Of a stretch of 64,000 nt of DNA, positions 10,362 to 19,426 are shown one piece after another. Location of the stretch: the NCBI RefSeq assembly GCF_000425265.1, contig NZ_AUDC01000011.1:62001-126000 (forward strand), in the 5' to 3' direction. How positions within the stretch are numbered: the stretch's first letter is position 1; each line of letters begins with the position of its first letter. The stretch comes from Maridesulfovibrio zosterae DSM 11974 (lineage in GTDB: Bacteria > Desulfobacterota > Desulfovibrionia > Desulfovibrionales > Desulfovibrionaceae). A program made the translations under genes and the position numbers. The notes under the pieces are model-generated. The model was not told the origin of the DNA. It saw only the letters and a program-made list of their open reading frames with translations, and did no database searches.

Positions 10362-10524
10362 TTATATTCTCCTTAGGTTATTCATACCTGCAGACTCTGA
10401 AAAATATGACAGAGTCAGACTTAATGATATCAAAAACTATTAAGGGAACAAGTAAAATAAAAGCTATCCATGATATTATAAATACAATTGAAATAATACA
10501 AATGCAGTAATGACTGAAAACTGA

Positions 10525-11853
10525 TTATTCATAGCTTACAATGTTTAAGGATTCATCATCATTAGCTGGTTCTCCATTCTCAGCATCATCTTCAGCAGTC
10601 TCCAAAGCCTTTTTCTCAAGCGCAGCAACTCGGAAGGGTGCATCTTTTTTATAATAACTAAAACCAAAAACAAGACCCGCAACGGCCATTCCGAGAATGG
10701 CATAATAAAAATGGGCCGCAAATTCTATGTTCAATGCACTAACTGAGGCAGCAATGAAATGGATAACAAATACAATTAATGCGAAAATTGATGTAAGCAA
10801 ACCGCCGCCAGATCTTCGGATTGCAATCAAATGCAAAATATCAATGAGTGCGTAGGTCCCAAACCAAAAACAAAGTCCTGCCGAAATAAAAGACTCGAGT
10901 CCATCCTCACCAGCCCACCCTGTTGCCAATAAAACACAAATAATTACTGTCAGCAGCAAAGCAGCAACTCGTGGTGCATAGGAAGTATATTTCTGTGCTA
11001 CAATTCCTTTGATCTGCTCTCCTGCAATTTGAAAAAAAGCAACCAAAGCTGCAATTGTTCCCAAAACAATTGTGCCTCCCATAAGCGCACGTCCCAACTC
11101 ACCCATAACTCCTTTGGCTACTTTCAAATGAGGAATAGATATCTCTGCAATAGAAGACGGAGATTCAATTAACAACGATCCCCAAACAAAAAGAATAGCC
11201 CCTGCAAAAACTAAAAGAACTGTGGCAGTAGCCCGTCTTGCTTTCTTTTCAAAAACAAGCGGTAAATCAAATCCTAAAAATACAAATACAGCCAGAAACA
11301 AAAGATTCAGAAGTCCTGAGGGACCGGACTTGAAAAATAATTCAGGAACAAGCGGAGAAAATATTTGTGGAATAGATGTAGGATAACCAACAGTATCACT
11401 AGCTGGCTGAGTCGCCATCATGGAAATATAAACAAAAGCCGCAAACCCCAAAGTCAAACAGAAGGTGAACATCTCCATTCCATCATCATCCGAGAAAATA
11501 CACGCAGCTGCGGCCAATGCCAAAAGAAAAAAAGATGCTCCTAAATTAGGAAACCAAAGAAAGAAAATCTCATTTACTACATACCCGGCAATACCCAGCC
11601 ATGAAACAGCTAGAACAGTCAGCGTGAAAAGACGGCTTGAATCCAAAAATCCCAAAGCCAAAACATCAAAAGAACTTGCTCTCACTTTACCGTTTGAAAG
11701 AGTTTCAATTGATTTTGCAGTATACAAAGCCGCAAACGCCGCAAGAACCAGAAGCCCTAAAAAAACAACTCCGCCGCTCCCTGCACCATTGCCTATAGCT
11801 GCAAGCCCTCTAGGAGACATCATAACTGCCAGTGATGTAAATAAACCGCTCAT
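10525..11853 (-). CDS. Multi-pass membrane protein of unknown function
   Basis: 442 residues from an ATG with a perfect ribosome binding site (GGAGGG, 7 bases before it at 11853). An upstream in-frame ATG at 11904 lacks such a site. The protein is almost entirely hydrophobic, with roughly 10-12 predicted membrane helices, a Gly-rich N-terminus (GLAAIGNGAGSGGVVFLG) and an acidic C-terminal tail (EDDAENGEPANDDE). It faintly resembles transporter folds, but I do not recognise a family and assign no substrate. It is downstream of the STAS and RsbW-like genes on the same strand, which may mean shared control. Confidence 0.7.
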   Translation of the reverse strand: MSGLFTSLAVMMSPRGLAAIGNGAGSGGVVFLGLLVLAAFAALYTAKSIETLSNGKVRASSFDVLALGFLDSSRLFTLTVLAVSWLGIAGYVVNEIFFLWFPNLGASFFLLALAAAACIFSDDDGMEMFTFCLTLGFAAFVYISMMATQPASDTVGYPTSIPQIFSPLVPELFFKSGPSGLLNLLFLAVFVFLGFDLPLVFEKKARRATATVLLVFAGAILFVWGSLLIESPSSIAEISIPHLKVAKGVMGELGRALMGGTIVLGTIAALVAFFQIAGEQIKGIVAQKYTSYAPRVAALLLTVIICVLLATGWAGEDGLESFISAGLCFWFGTYALIDILHLIAIRRSGGGLLTSIFALIVFVIHFIAASVSALNIEFAAHFYYAILGMAVAGLVFGFSYYKKDAPFRVAALEKKALETAEDDAENGEPANDDESLNIVSYE

Positions 11854-11982
11854 ACACAACCCTCCAGTGCATACGTCGTTAAAATATATTTTTAATAAAA
11901 ACAAACTTCCTGTCCGCAGAACTACGAACAGGAAGTTATCTACAACAAAAATCCAGAAGTCTGGACCTAATTATATAAATAT

Positions 11983-12321
11983 CTACAGGACTGCTATACA
12001 CTCATCTTTTGTTGCATAGATAGGTAAAAATGATACAAATCCAGAAAGGTCAAAAACCTCACGAATGTAATCTTTTAGAGAACAAAGTAAGAGTTTGCCT
12101 TCTCCGCCTTTCAATTCTCTCGCTGCCTTAAGCAATACACGCAGTCCAGCACTGGAAATATATTCAAGCCCTTCAAAATCAAGAATAATCTTATCTTCTC
12201 CCCCCTGTATTGAACTGAGCAGTCTTTCTTCAAAATCATTTGATGTATTAGAATCAAGACGTCCTTTCAGCTCAAAGGTAATAACACCATCATTTTTAAT
12301 TTCTCCTACTTCCAGCCCCAT
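11983..12321 (-). CDS. STAS-domain protein (anti-sigma factor antagonist type)
   Basis: 112 residues from the ATG at 12321, which follows GGAGG at 5 bases. The whole protein is one STAS domain: LKGRLDSNTSNDFEERLL, then KIILDFEGLEYISSAGLRVLLKAA, where the serine pair in YISSAGL is the usual phosphorylation site of SpoIIAA/RsbV-type proteins. In partner switching, the unphosphorylated form binds an RsbW-type kinase. Such a kinase is encoded immediately upstream on the same strand (12435-12878). No sigma factor or PP2C phosphatase gene is nearby, so the final target is not visible. Confidence 0.88.
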   Translation of the reverse strand: MGLEVGEIKNDGVITFELKGRLDSNTSNDFEERLLSSIQGGEDKIILDFEGLEYISSAGLRVLLKAARELKGGEGKLLLCSLKDYIREVFDLSGFVSFLPIYATKDECIAVL

Positions 12322-12434
12322 ATTATCCTCCGTTCTCAAGTAGTTCCCCGTACAAAAAATCCTCTACCTGAAAATTATTTGAAATTTAATTTTAATTCCA
12401 CGAGCAGACTCGTATTCAATGAATCATTATAAAA

Positions 12435-12878
12435 CTATCTGATATTTTTGGTCAACTTCAATTTATTCTTTCCATTTTCCCAAAAATATTCAATTTTATT
12501 CATCATTTTACGCATAAAATGAATTCCCAACCCACCAATTCTGCGTTCAGTACAATCACACTGAATCTCAGGCTCAGCCATCTCTAATGGATTAAATTTA
12601 CGGCCATCATCCTCAATCTCAATATAGAGCACTTCATCCTTTAAAAATAGCTCAATATTGAAACTATGCATGTCGGCATGACATCCATAGCTGACCAAAT
12701 TAGTGAAGAGCTCATCCAGCACAAGATTCAGTTCAAAAACAATCTTGGGCGGTATTCCATTTTCCTCACCAAAAAGTTCAATCTTTTCGGCAAGAACCTT
12801 TAACTCAGAGAGTTCTGACTCAAGTGAGAATGAAGAAATAGTACCGCTATCTATCTGCGGATCCGGTGTATTACCCAA
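12435..12878 (-). CDS. RsbW/SpoIIAB-like serine kinase (anti-sigma type, HATPase_c_2)
   Basis: 147 residues. The start appears to be a TTG preceded by AGGGGA. The GHKL ATPase domain has the N box LNLVLDELFTNLVSYG (residues about 49-64), the G1 box IEDDGRKFNP and the G2-like segment RRIGGLGIHFMRKMMNKIEY. Proteins of this type phosphorylate a STAS partner or hold a sigma factor inactive. The STAS gene directly downstream is the obvious partner. No linked sigma factor is present, so the output could be another protein. Confidence 0.87.
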   Translation of the reverse strand: MGNTPDPQIDSGTISSFSLESELSELKVLAEKIELFGEENGIPPKIVFELNLVLDELFTNLVSYGCHADMHSFNIELFLKDEVLYIEIEDDGRKFNPLEMAEPEIQCDCTERRIGGLGIHFMRKMMNKIEYFWENGKNKLKLTKNIR

Positions 12879-13156
12879 GAATCTATCCCCTATTTTCTAT
12901 TTTCTCTATATGACTAAAAATAAATGTTTAACCACTTTCAAACTAGAAAACACTTGTCCCCACGTCAACAAAAAGGTAAGAAATTTTGAAGCTTACATTT
13001 TTTTTAAATATTATATTATGGATAAACTGATTCATCTGCAAACCAATTATGAGTATAATAGTAATTAATTATACAAAATGTTAGTTTTTAAAAATTTTTT
13101 AATAATAAAATTTAAAATATAATCTTCTGGATTTTTTGAACGAACAGGAGTTTTTA
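12879..13156. other. A/T-rich intergenic region
   Basis: About 280 bases between the divergent RsbW-like and ABC transporter genes, very A/T-rich near 12985-13130. Both promoters must lie here, but none stands out. I see no RNA gene. Confidence 0.4.
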
Positions 13157-15652
13157 ATGATTACTAAACGCCCACTGACCTATTGGATAAAAAATAGTAA
13201 TAAAAAGCTACAGTTAATGCTGTTGGTTGTTATTGTATTTACCGTAGGTATCAGACTGGTCCCGCTTGAAATGCAGAAATTGATTATTAACCAAGCCATC
13301 AGTATGCGCAAGGTTGATCTTTTGTTCATGTATTGCGGCTTTTACATCGCCTCTGTTGTTTCTGCAAGTTTGCTTAAATACCTGATTACGGTACTCCAGA
13401 CTTATATAGGCCAGGAATCATTAGCTCAAATGCGTAAAGAGCTTTACGCCCATATATTAACTCTTCCACTTGGATATTTCAGAAAAGCTAATCCTGGAAT
13501 GGTTGTTTCATCATTAATTACAGAACTAGCTCCCGCAGGGGAATACGTAGGGCAGTCAGTAGCCGTCCCTGTAACCAATGTACTGACGCTTATCGCATTT
13601 GCCACCTACATGTTTTACCTGAATGCAACAATGGCGGCAATTTCCATAGCACTCTATCCTTTTGTTATTTATCTAGTCCCAAAACTTCAAAAAAAATCGA
13701 ACGCAGCAAACAAAAAGAGAGTCGACACTACAAGAAATCTCAGTAGCCATATTAACGAAACAATCTCCGGTATCCATGAAATCCATGGAAACGGCTCATA
13801 TCGTATTGAAAATCGTAAATACGGTGCATTTGTTGACCGCCTATTCAAAATCAGAATCACATGGATTCTCTATAAACAGGGAACTAAGGTTCTTAATAGT
13901 TTCTTCCAGAACCTAGGCCCCTTAATGCTTTTCCTTGTAGGTGGTTACCTTGCAATCCAAGGACGCTTTGATCTTGGTGCACTGGTTGCATTTCTGTCTG
14001 CGTACGAAAAAATTTACGACCCATGGAAAGAGCTTATGGACTTTTACCAAGTTCATAATGACGCTTCTGTCCGCTATGAAAGGGTAATGGAATATTTTGA
14101 TTGCACTCCTGAATTTGAACTTGAACCTGAAGGGCGAGCACCTGTTAAGCTTAAAGGTGATATCGAAGTTCAAAATCTGACTTTCACCGTTTCAGGAGGG
14201 GTACGTTTACTTAAACAAATTAATATGCATTTAAAACCCGGCGAACAGATGGCTCTCGTAGGTTTTTCAGGTAGTGGTAAAAGCACTCTCGCCCAATGTA
14301 TCTCGCAGTTATACAAATATACAGGAGGTTCTGTAAAAATAGACGGGTATGAAGTTGATGATCTGACTAAAGCAGATATTGTTCATAATACAGGAATTGT
14401 AGCACAATCACCATTTATCTTTTCTGGAACCATAAAAGAAAATCTGCTTTATTCATGCAGCGCGGTTCTTGAAGGTGATCCGGATGCAGAAAATAAAATG
14501 CCAAGTCGTGATAATATGATTGAGTGCATTCAACAGGCAGGAATATTCATTGATGTTCTGCGCTTTGGGCTGAACACTTTACTCGACACAGAAAAAGAAG
14601 CTGAACTTTCAGAAAGACTGGTAAGAGTTCGTAAAAATTTCCACACTGACTACGGCGATAAACTTGCTGAACATGTGGAATTCTATCGTGATGGAGAATA
14701 CCTGAACTACTCCACTGTTGCGGGAAATATAACTTTTGGCCATGCAAATGAAAAAATATTTTCTGACAGGGAACTCGTAACCAATGAATACTTTATTAAA
14801 TATCTCAGGGAGTCCCAGCTTGAAACTCCACTGCTTAGTCTAGGAAAAGAACTGGCAACTCAGACTGTTGATATTCTGGGTAATCTACCCCCCGATGAGA
14901 TTTTCTTTGAACAAAGTCCTATTCCCAGTGAAGAATTTGAAGACTATAAGCAGGTTGTAATAAGGATTGAGGGCCAAACTTTACAAGAAATTCAAGGTAG
15001 AGACCGCGAAATGCTTTTACATCTTGCTCTCAGATTTGTTCCAGGAAAACATAAAACTGTTGCTCTGCCATCTATTTTACAAGCCCTTATCCTGGATGGA
15101 CGTAAGATATTCAACACTAAGATAACTACAGATAGACCAGAAGCATTCAGCTTCTTCCAAATGAATGAATTTATTCCTTCACAAACAATTCTGGATAATA
15201 TTCTTTTTGGTAAACCGAAAACAGATCACCCAAAAGTTCAAGATGCTATTAACCAGTCCATGATACAACTGCTTATCGAAGAAGATCTTCTTGAAACAGT
15301 TGTTGAGCTTGGAATGGAATTTCAAGTGGGGACCAAGGGAGACAAACTTTCAGGTGGACAGTGCCAGAAACTTGCAATTGCCCGTACATTCCTAAAAAAT
15401 CCACCAATAATGATCATGGATGAAGCAACTTCTGCTCTGGATAACAGATCACAGAACCGTATTCAGGGACTTCTGGAAAGTAAATGGAAAGGTAAAGCCA
15501 CCCTTATTTCAGTTATTCACAGACTGGACACTATCAAGAACTACGATAAAGTAGCTGTGATGAAGGCAGGTAAGCTTATGGAAATAGGACCGTATGAGGA
15601 ACTCATGGCCCGCAAAGGCCTTCTTTATGAACTTGTACATGGAGCACATTAG
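13157..15652 (+). CDS. ABC transporter (membrane plus ATPase) with a large insertion in the ATPase domain
   Basis: 831 residues from the ATG at 13157, which follows CAGGAG. Residues 1-310 form an exporter-type membrane domain with about six helices. The ATPase domain has Walker A GFSGSGKST near 369 and a Q-loop (IVAQSPFIFSGTIKENLLYS) near 415-433, but the signature LSGGQCQKLAIAR comes only near 731, with Walker B IMIMDEATSALD and the H-loop SVIHRL after it. Walker A and signature are normally about 100 residues apart; here it is about 360. The extra part contains two more Q-loop-like motifs (STVAGNITFG near 520, SQTILDNILFG near 680). The next gene, 2 bases downstream, encodes a cyclic-nucleotide-binding protein. 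The substrate is unknown. Confidence 0.85.
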   Translation: MITKRPLTYWIKNSNKKLQLMLLVVIVFTVGIRLVPLEMQKLIINQAISMRKVDLLFMYCGFYIASVVSASLLKYLITVLQTYIGQESLAQMRKELYAHILTLPLGYFRKANPGMVVSSLITELAPAGEYVGQSVAVPVTNVLTLIAFATYMFYLNATMAAISIALYPFVIYLVPKLQKKSNAANKKRVDTTRNLSSHINETISGIHEIHGNGSYRIENRKYGAFVDRLFKIRITWILYKQGTKVLNSFFQNLGPLMLFLVGGYLAIQGRFDLGALVAFLSAYEKIYDPWKELMDFYQVHNDASVRYERVMEYFDCTPEFELEPEGRAPVKLKGDIEVQNLTFTVSGGVRLLKQINMHLKPGEQMALVGFSGSGKSTLAQCISQLYKYTGGSVKIDGYEVDDLTKADIVHNTGIVAQSPFIFSGTIKENLLYSCSAVLEGDPDAENKMPSRDNMIECIQQAGIFIDVLRFGLNTLLDTEKEAELSERLVRVRKNFHTDYGDKLAEHVEFYRDGEYLNYSTVAGNITFGHANEKIFSDRELVTNEYFIKYLRESQLETPLLSLGKELATQTVDILGNLPPDEIFFEQSPIPSEEFEDYKQVVIRIEGQTLQEIQGRDREMLLHLALRFVPGKHKTVALPSILQALILDGRKIFNTKITTDRPEAFSFFQMNEFIPSQTILDNILFGKPKTDHPKVQDAINQSMIQLLIEEDLLETVVELGMEFQVGTKGDKLSGGQCQKLAIARTFLKNPPIMIMDEATSALDNRSQNRIQGLLESKWKGKATLISVIHRLDTIKNYDKVAVMKAGKLMEIGPYEELMARKGLLYELVHGAH

Positions 15653-15654
15653 TC

Positions 15655-16152
15655 ATGTCAGCAGAAACAAGTGAATATCAGGAACATTTAGAGATTATAA
15701 GAGGGATACCCTATTTTTCAGGACTGAATCTTGAAGCTCAAAAACTTATCGCTTACCTTTGTGTGCGTGACAAGTTCAGTGCAGGAGATACGGTATTCAA
15801 TACAGGTGATGTAGACAAATCAGCTTATTATTTACTTAGTGGTGATATGGAAGCCTATCTTGAATCTAAAAATGTTAAAATTCATAGCTACAAAAATGGA
15901 GACTTCGTAGGAGCTCTTTCATTGATAGGTAACTCTAAACGACTTTTTACATTGAAAGCTCATTCGGATTGTGTATGCATAAGACTTACCAGTGGTAAAT
16001 TTACAAAAGCTCAAGAGCAATATCCTGAAATAAGTAATAAATTTCTAAAAGCTGCAGTTGAGATGATTGGTAGCTGGGAGGAGAGACTCATCGCCAATTA
16101 TAACAATAATTGCTCTGGATGTAATGCAGGAATTGGGCTGACACTTATTTAA
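15655..16152 (+). CDS. Cyclic-nucleotide-binding-domain protein
   Basis: 165 residues, starting 2 bases after the ABC transporter stop, so the two genes are co-translated. Residues 20-140 form a Crp-type cNMP-binding barrel (FSAGDTVFNTGDVDKSAYYLLSGDMEAYL, then GDFVGALSLIGNSKRLFTLKA). The canonical phosphate-binding Arg motif is not clear, so it may not bind cAMP. There is no DNA-binding helix-turn-helix; the C-terminus ends in a Cys pair (NNNCSGCNAG). It is probably a regulatory subunit of the adjacent exporter rather than a transcription factor. Confidence 0.82.
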   Translation: MSAETSEYQEHLEIIRGIPYFSGLNLEAQKLIAYLCVRDKFSAGDTVFNTGDVDKSAYYLLSGDMEAYLESKNVKIHSYKNGDFVGALSLIGNSKRLFTLKAHSDCVCIRLTSGKFTKAQEQYPEISNKFLKAAVEMIGSWEERLIANYNNNCSGCNAGIGLTLI

Positions 16153-16185
16153 GGCAGATCATTAATTATGAATAGGAATATTTTG

Positions 16186-16791
16186 ATGAAAAGATTAATT
16201 TTAATAAGTACAATTCTGACAGTGACACTTCTGGCACAAATTTCTTCTGCAGCTCAGAATGCTCCTGAATCCATCGCTGGAATCACTATAGGTAACAATA
16301 TTTCTACTATTCACTCGCTGCTCCAAATGGATTCAGCGAGCTCTGCATGGCAGGAAGATTATTTAAAACGTATTGAAATCAAAGACATGGAAGGTTACAA
16401 AGGTGGATATGTTGTCATAGGCGCATGTAAACGCAAAAACATCATATTACGTATGAAGCTTAAATATGCAGATGAGAGCACCAGTTTTTTCAACCAGATT
16501 TATGGAAAGTTAGAAAAAAGATTCGGTACTCCTAACGACTGGCGAGGTAACCCATTTGGCACACTAAAGGTCTGGAAATGGTCACTAAGTGACGCTGAAG
16601 GAAATATTAGTCTTATCTTGCAGCACTTTCATGGAGATGATGATTCTATAACTCAAGGTAACTCAATCAGACTTTCTCGTCCCACATGGATTGAAGAAGA
16701 AAGAGCCTGCTGGGACAAAACAAATGTGACTCCTAAAGAACAGCCTATCCCAGCAAAAATTAAAGGTATGAAATGGTTTCTGCCATACTAA
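16186..16791 (+). CDS. Exported protein of unknown function
   Basis: 201 residues from the ATG at 16186, which has AGGA 8 bases upstream and begins directly with a signal peptide (MKRLILISTILTVTLLAQISSAAQ). An in-frame ATG at 16168 lacks a good site. The mature part is probably periplasmic. It has a segment SIAGITIGNNISTIHSLL of the kind that opens several small secreted folds, and a basic patch at ACKRKNIILRMKLKYADE. I do not recognise a family. It follows the ABC/cNMP pair on the same strand and may be its third gene; a terminator follows. Confidence 0.7.
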   Translation: MKRLILISTILTVTLLAQISSAAQNAPESIAGITIGNNISTIHSLLQMDSASSAWQEDYLKRIEIKDMEGYKGGYVVIGACKRKNIILRMKLKYADESTSFFNQIYGKLEKRFGTPNDWRGNPFGTLKVWKWSLSDAEGNISLILQHFHGDDDSITQGNSIRLSRPTWIEEERACWDKTNVTPKEQPIPAKIKGMKWFLPY

Positions 16792-16817
16792 AATATGTAC
16801 TGATATCTAAAATCAAG

Positions 16818-16852
16818 AAGAGCCTCACTGACATTCAGTGAGGCTCTTTTAC
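16818..16852. terminator. Terminator, 14-bp perfect stem
   Basis: AAGAGCCTCACTGA pairs perfectly with TCAGTGAGGCTCTT around a 3-base loop, followed by Ts on the + strand. It ends the ABC-transporter operon. Confidence 0.88.
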
Positions 16853-16872
16853 TTTTACGTTCCATATCCATT

Positions 16873-17319
16873 TTATAATTTCATATGGATGATTGGGTAT
16901 GGTTTTCCTAATCCGTCTACTGGAGATCGACCAATACTCTTAAAGCCCATGTGTTCATAAAAAGAAATGGCGGCTATATTCTGTTCATTAACATCAACTT
17001 TATTAATTTTTAGCTCGGTTATAGCAAATTCAAGCAGTTTCTTTCCATACCCTTTTCCAATTGCTGCAGGATGAATAAAAAGCATCTCAACTTTATCTTC
17101 ATCGACCCCAATAAATCCCAAAACAACACCCTGCGCATCCTTTAAAGTGAAAAGCTGAACACTGGAAAGGTATTCATTTTTAATCAGTGGCTTCAAATAG
17201 TTAAGATATTCTTCTGAAATAAAATGGTGCGTTGCACGAACAGAAGAATCCCATACTTTTGTGATTTCTTCATGTTCAACTTTTAATGCTTTATAAATAC
17301 CCGCCACAAGATTCTTCAT
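16873..17319 (-). CDS. GNAT-family N-acetyltransferase
   Basis: 148 residues with the GNAT fold. The acetyl-CoA-binding motif is HPAAIGKGYGKKLLEFAI (Q/RxxGxG/A type), preceded by the strand VLGFIGVDEDKVEMLFI and followed by VDVNEQNIAAISFYEHMGFKSIGRSPVDGLGKPYPII, the usual end of YjaB/RimI-like acetyltransferases. The acceptor substrate cannot be read from the sequence. It is a single gene between two terminators. Confidence 0.85.
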   Translation of the reverse strand: MKNLVAGIYKALKVEHEEITKVWDSSVRATHHFISEEYLNYLKPLIKNEYLSSVQLFTLKDAQGVVLGFIGVDEDKVEMLFIHPAAIGKGYGKKLLEFAITELKINKVDVNEQNIAAISFYEHMGFKSIGRSPVDGLGKPYPIIHMKL

Positions 17320-17346
17320 CCTACCGCATGTATGTCTAGATATAAG

Positions 17347-17378
17347 AAAAGGCCCTGTTCTAACGAACAGAGCCTTTT
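17347..17378. terminator. Terminator of the qrc operon
   Basis: AAAAGGC-CTGTTC pairs with GAACAG-GCCTTTT with one mismatch and a TAAC loop. On the - strand it ends in Ts just after qrcD. Confidence 0.82.
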
Positions 17379-17402
17379 AACATCAAATATAAAGCCAGTT
17401 TA

Positions 17403-18635
17403 TTACTTTTTATTCAGCTTAACTTCCTGAGGGAAGACAGGCAGATATCTGTAACAAAGACTTAATACGAGAACGCCGTATGCACAAATCATCAGAGATG
17501 TTGCCCATTCAGCCCAGTTTGGAGCATACATCTGCCAGCTATCAAAAGGCATAACAGGGATAGCAATAGTCTGAACAGTGAAGACATAACGGTTAATGGA
17601 TATGCCGATACAGTCCAGAATTGCAGCAGTGTAAAGCAATGACGGGTTGTTTTTAATAGCCGGAGAAATCAGCATAATTGCGGGAAGAATTCCGCAAAGT
17701 CCGAGTTCAGTCCAGAGCAACCACTGACCATAGATATTACCATGGAACATCTGTTCAAAAGTAAGACCTACGGAAGGAAGGTAACCTACAGCCCAGGCCC
17801 ATGTGTCAATGATCTTGAAGAACATGTACACACAAAGCATAGTACCGGCAATTTTTCCCATTAAAGCTTTAACTTTATATTCGACCAATTTCTTGCCAGT
17901 CATTTTTTCTATGAGAGTACAAACCAGAACTGTAAAGACAGGACCGGACCCTACAGCAGAAAGAACAAAGAGAAAGAATGTCCAAGGCCAGATGAAGAAA
18001 CCTTCACGGTAAGCATAAGGACGACCGAACATAACACCATACATACCACCCAGAGAACCCTGGTGGAATGTGGACAGGAATGTTCCGATACCTGCGAACA
18101 AAGCCATATTCACATGAAGGTGATGGGCAAAGTGATGCAGAAAAGGAATTTTATTAAGTTGCTTCTGTTCTAAAACCAGCGGAATAAATTCGATGATCAG
18201 AACTGTACAATAGCAGGTAATACAGAAGATAACTTCTGTCAGCATGGAGTGCACATTAGGGTGCCAGTAACCGAACCATGCGCGGATAGGCTGTCCGATG
18301 TCCATGGTCAGAATGAGCATGGCGCCGGAATAGCACAGGAATCCGAGAATAACTGCTAAGTTAACGATATTTTTAAGTTGATCGATCTTAAGGATATATT
18401 TCAAGAACCCAGTAAAAAAGGCACCGGCTCCAAGAGCAATAACCGCAAGGTCAAAAGTAATCCAAAGTCCGAACCCGAAATAGTTATCAAGGCCGGTCAC
18501 GCCGATACCGTACATAAAAACCTGTACAGCAGCATACACGCCCCAGAGCAGGACTGCGGAGACCAAAGTCAGCCAGAGCATGAACTTAGGCAGTCCGCAA
18601 CGTGTTACGCCTTCGGGGAAGAGATTGCTATCCAT
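17403..18635 (-). CDS. qrcD: Menaquinone reductase, integral membrane subunit (NrfD-like)
   Basis: 410 residues with about ten membrane helices, a member of the NrfD/PsrC family that binds menaquinone. It starts at an ATG behind a very strong site (GGAGGGAGG). Typical NrfD features are the early GLDNYFGFGLWITFDLAVIALGAGAFFTGF segment around helix 2 and conserved charged residues near the periplasmic face. It is the last gene of qrcABCD. In sulfate reducers, Qrc moves electrons from periplasmic type I cytochrome c3 to menaquinone; QrcD is the quinone-site subunit. The gene order A-B-C-D matches the known operons. Confidence 0.93.
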   Translation of the reverse strand: MDSNLFPEGVTRCGLPKFMLWLTLVSAVLLWGVYAAVQVFMYGIGVTGLDNYFGFGLWITFDLAVIALGAGAFFTGFLKYILKIDQLKNIVNLAVILGFLCYSGAMLILTMDIGQPIRAWFGYWHPNVHSMLTEVIFCITCYCTVLIIEFIPLVLEQKQLNKIPFLHHFAHHLHVNMALFAGIGTFLSTFHQGSLGGMYGVMFGRPYAYREGFFIWPWTFFLFVLSAVGSGPVFTVLVCTLIEKMTGKKLVEYKVKALMGKIAGTMLCVYMFFKIIDTWAWAVGYLPSVGLTFEQMFHGNIYGQWLLWTELGLCGILPAIMLISPAIKNNPSLLYTAAILDCIGISINRYVFTVQTIAIPVMPFDSWQMYAPNWAEWATSLMICAYGVLVLSLCYRYLPVFPQEVKLNKK

Positions 18636-18649
18636 TGTTAACCTCCCTC

Positions 18650-19408
18650 CTAGTGCTTGTCTTCAGCTAAGTGGTTATCACTCTGCTCACGAACCCAGTC
18701 ACGACGGCTGATGTAGTAAACCTGAGGTTCCATGCCAATCGACTCCAAGATACGGAAAGCATTTGGATCTTTGATCAGCTCATGAACTTTGTGCTCAGGA
18801 TTCTTTGAATCACCGAAAGAGATTGCGCCAGTGGGGCAGCCTTCGAGACAAGCTGGTTTGTACCAGCCATCAGGAAGTTTGTTAGGATCCATACCTTCGT
18901 TACGTGCACGCTCGCGAGCGTTCAAGAGTCTGGAATGACAGAAGTTGCATTTCTCAACAACACCACGCGGACGTGTTGAAGTTGTTGGAGACAACGCTTT
19001 GTCCATTCCACCCGGCCATACAGGGTCCAACCATCCAAAGTAGCGAGCATGGTAAGGACATGCAGCCATACAATACCTGCAACCGATACAACGGGGGTAG
19101 ATCTGGCTGACGATTCCGCCTTCTTCGTCCTTAGTAGTTGCTACTACAGGACAGACAGGAACACATGCCGGATGACCGCATTGCATACATGGTCTGGGCA
19201 GATAGGCTACTTCTCTATTAGGGAAGTCCTTGCCATTGTTTAATTCATATACGAGCAGCCAGGTAAGGGTCTTGAGTTTATTGGACCCCTGTTCCATGGG
19301 AGCTATATTATTTTCAGCCTGGCAGGATACCATACAAGCACCGCAACCTGTGCACTTGTCGATATCGACCACCATGGTCCATTTAGTATCGAATTCTATA
19401 TGTTGCAT
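18650..19408 (-). CDS. qrcC: Menaquinone reductase, iron-sulfur subunit
   Basis: 252 residues with a DmsB/NrfC-like set of ferredoxin cysteine clusters: CTGCGACMVSC (18-28), CMQCGHPACVPVCP (about 75), CIGCRYCMAACPYHARYF (about 103), and CNFCHS with CLEGCPTGAI further on. These carry electrons between the cytochrome subunit and the membrane subunit. There is no signal peptide, as expected for a protein exported with a Tat-signal partner (QrcB). The gene lies 14 bases upstream of qrcD and 18 downstream of qrcB. Confidence 0.94.
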   Translation of the reverse strand: MQHIEFDTKWTMVVDIDKCTGCGACMVSCQAENNIAPMEQGSNKLKTLTWLLVYELNNGKDFPNREVAYLPRPCMQCGHPACVPVCPVVATTKDEEGGIVSQIYPRCIGCRYCMAACPYHARYFGWLDPVWPGGMDKALSPTTSTRPRGVVEKCNFCHSRLLNARERARNEGMDPNKLPDGWYKPACLEGCPTGAISFGDSKNPEHKVHELIKDPNAFRILESIGMEPQVYYISRRDWVREQSDNHLAEDKH

Positions 19409-19426
19409 AAAATGAATCCCCTGAAT

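Noticed and set aside
11465-12019. 184-codon + strand ORF opposite the membrane-protein gene
   Set aside because: It has no ribosome binding site and is antisense to a well-supported gene; its composition is that of a reverse-frame shadow.
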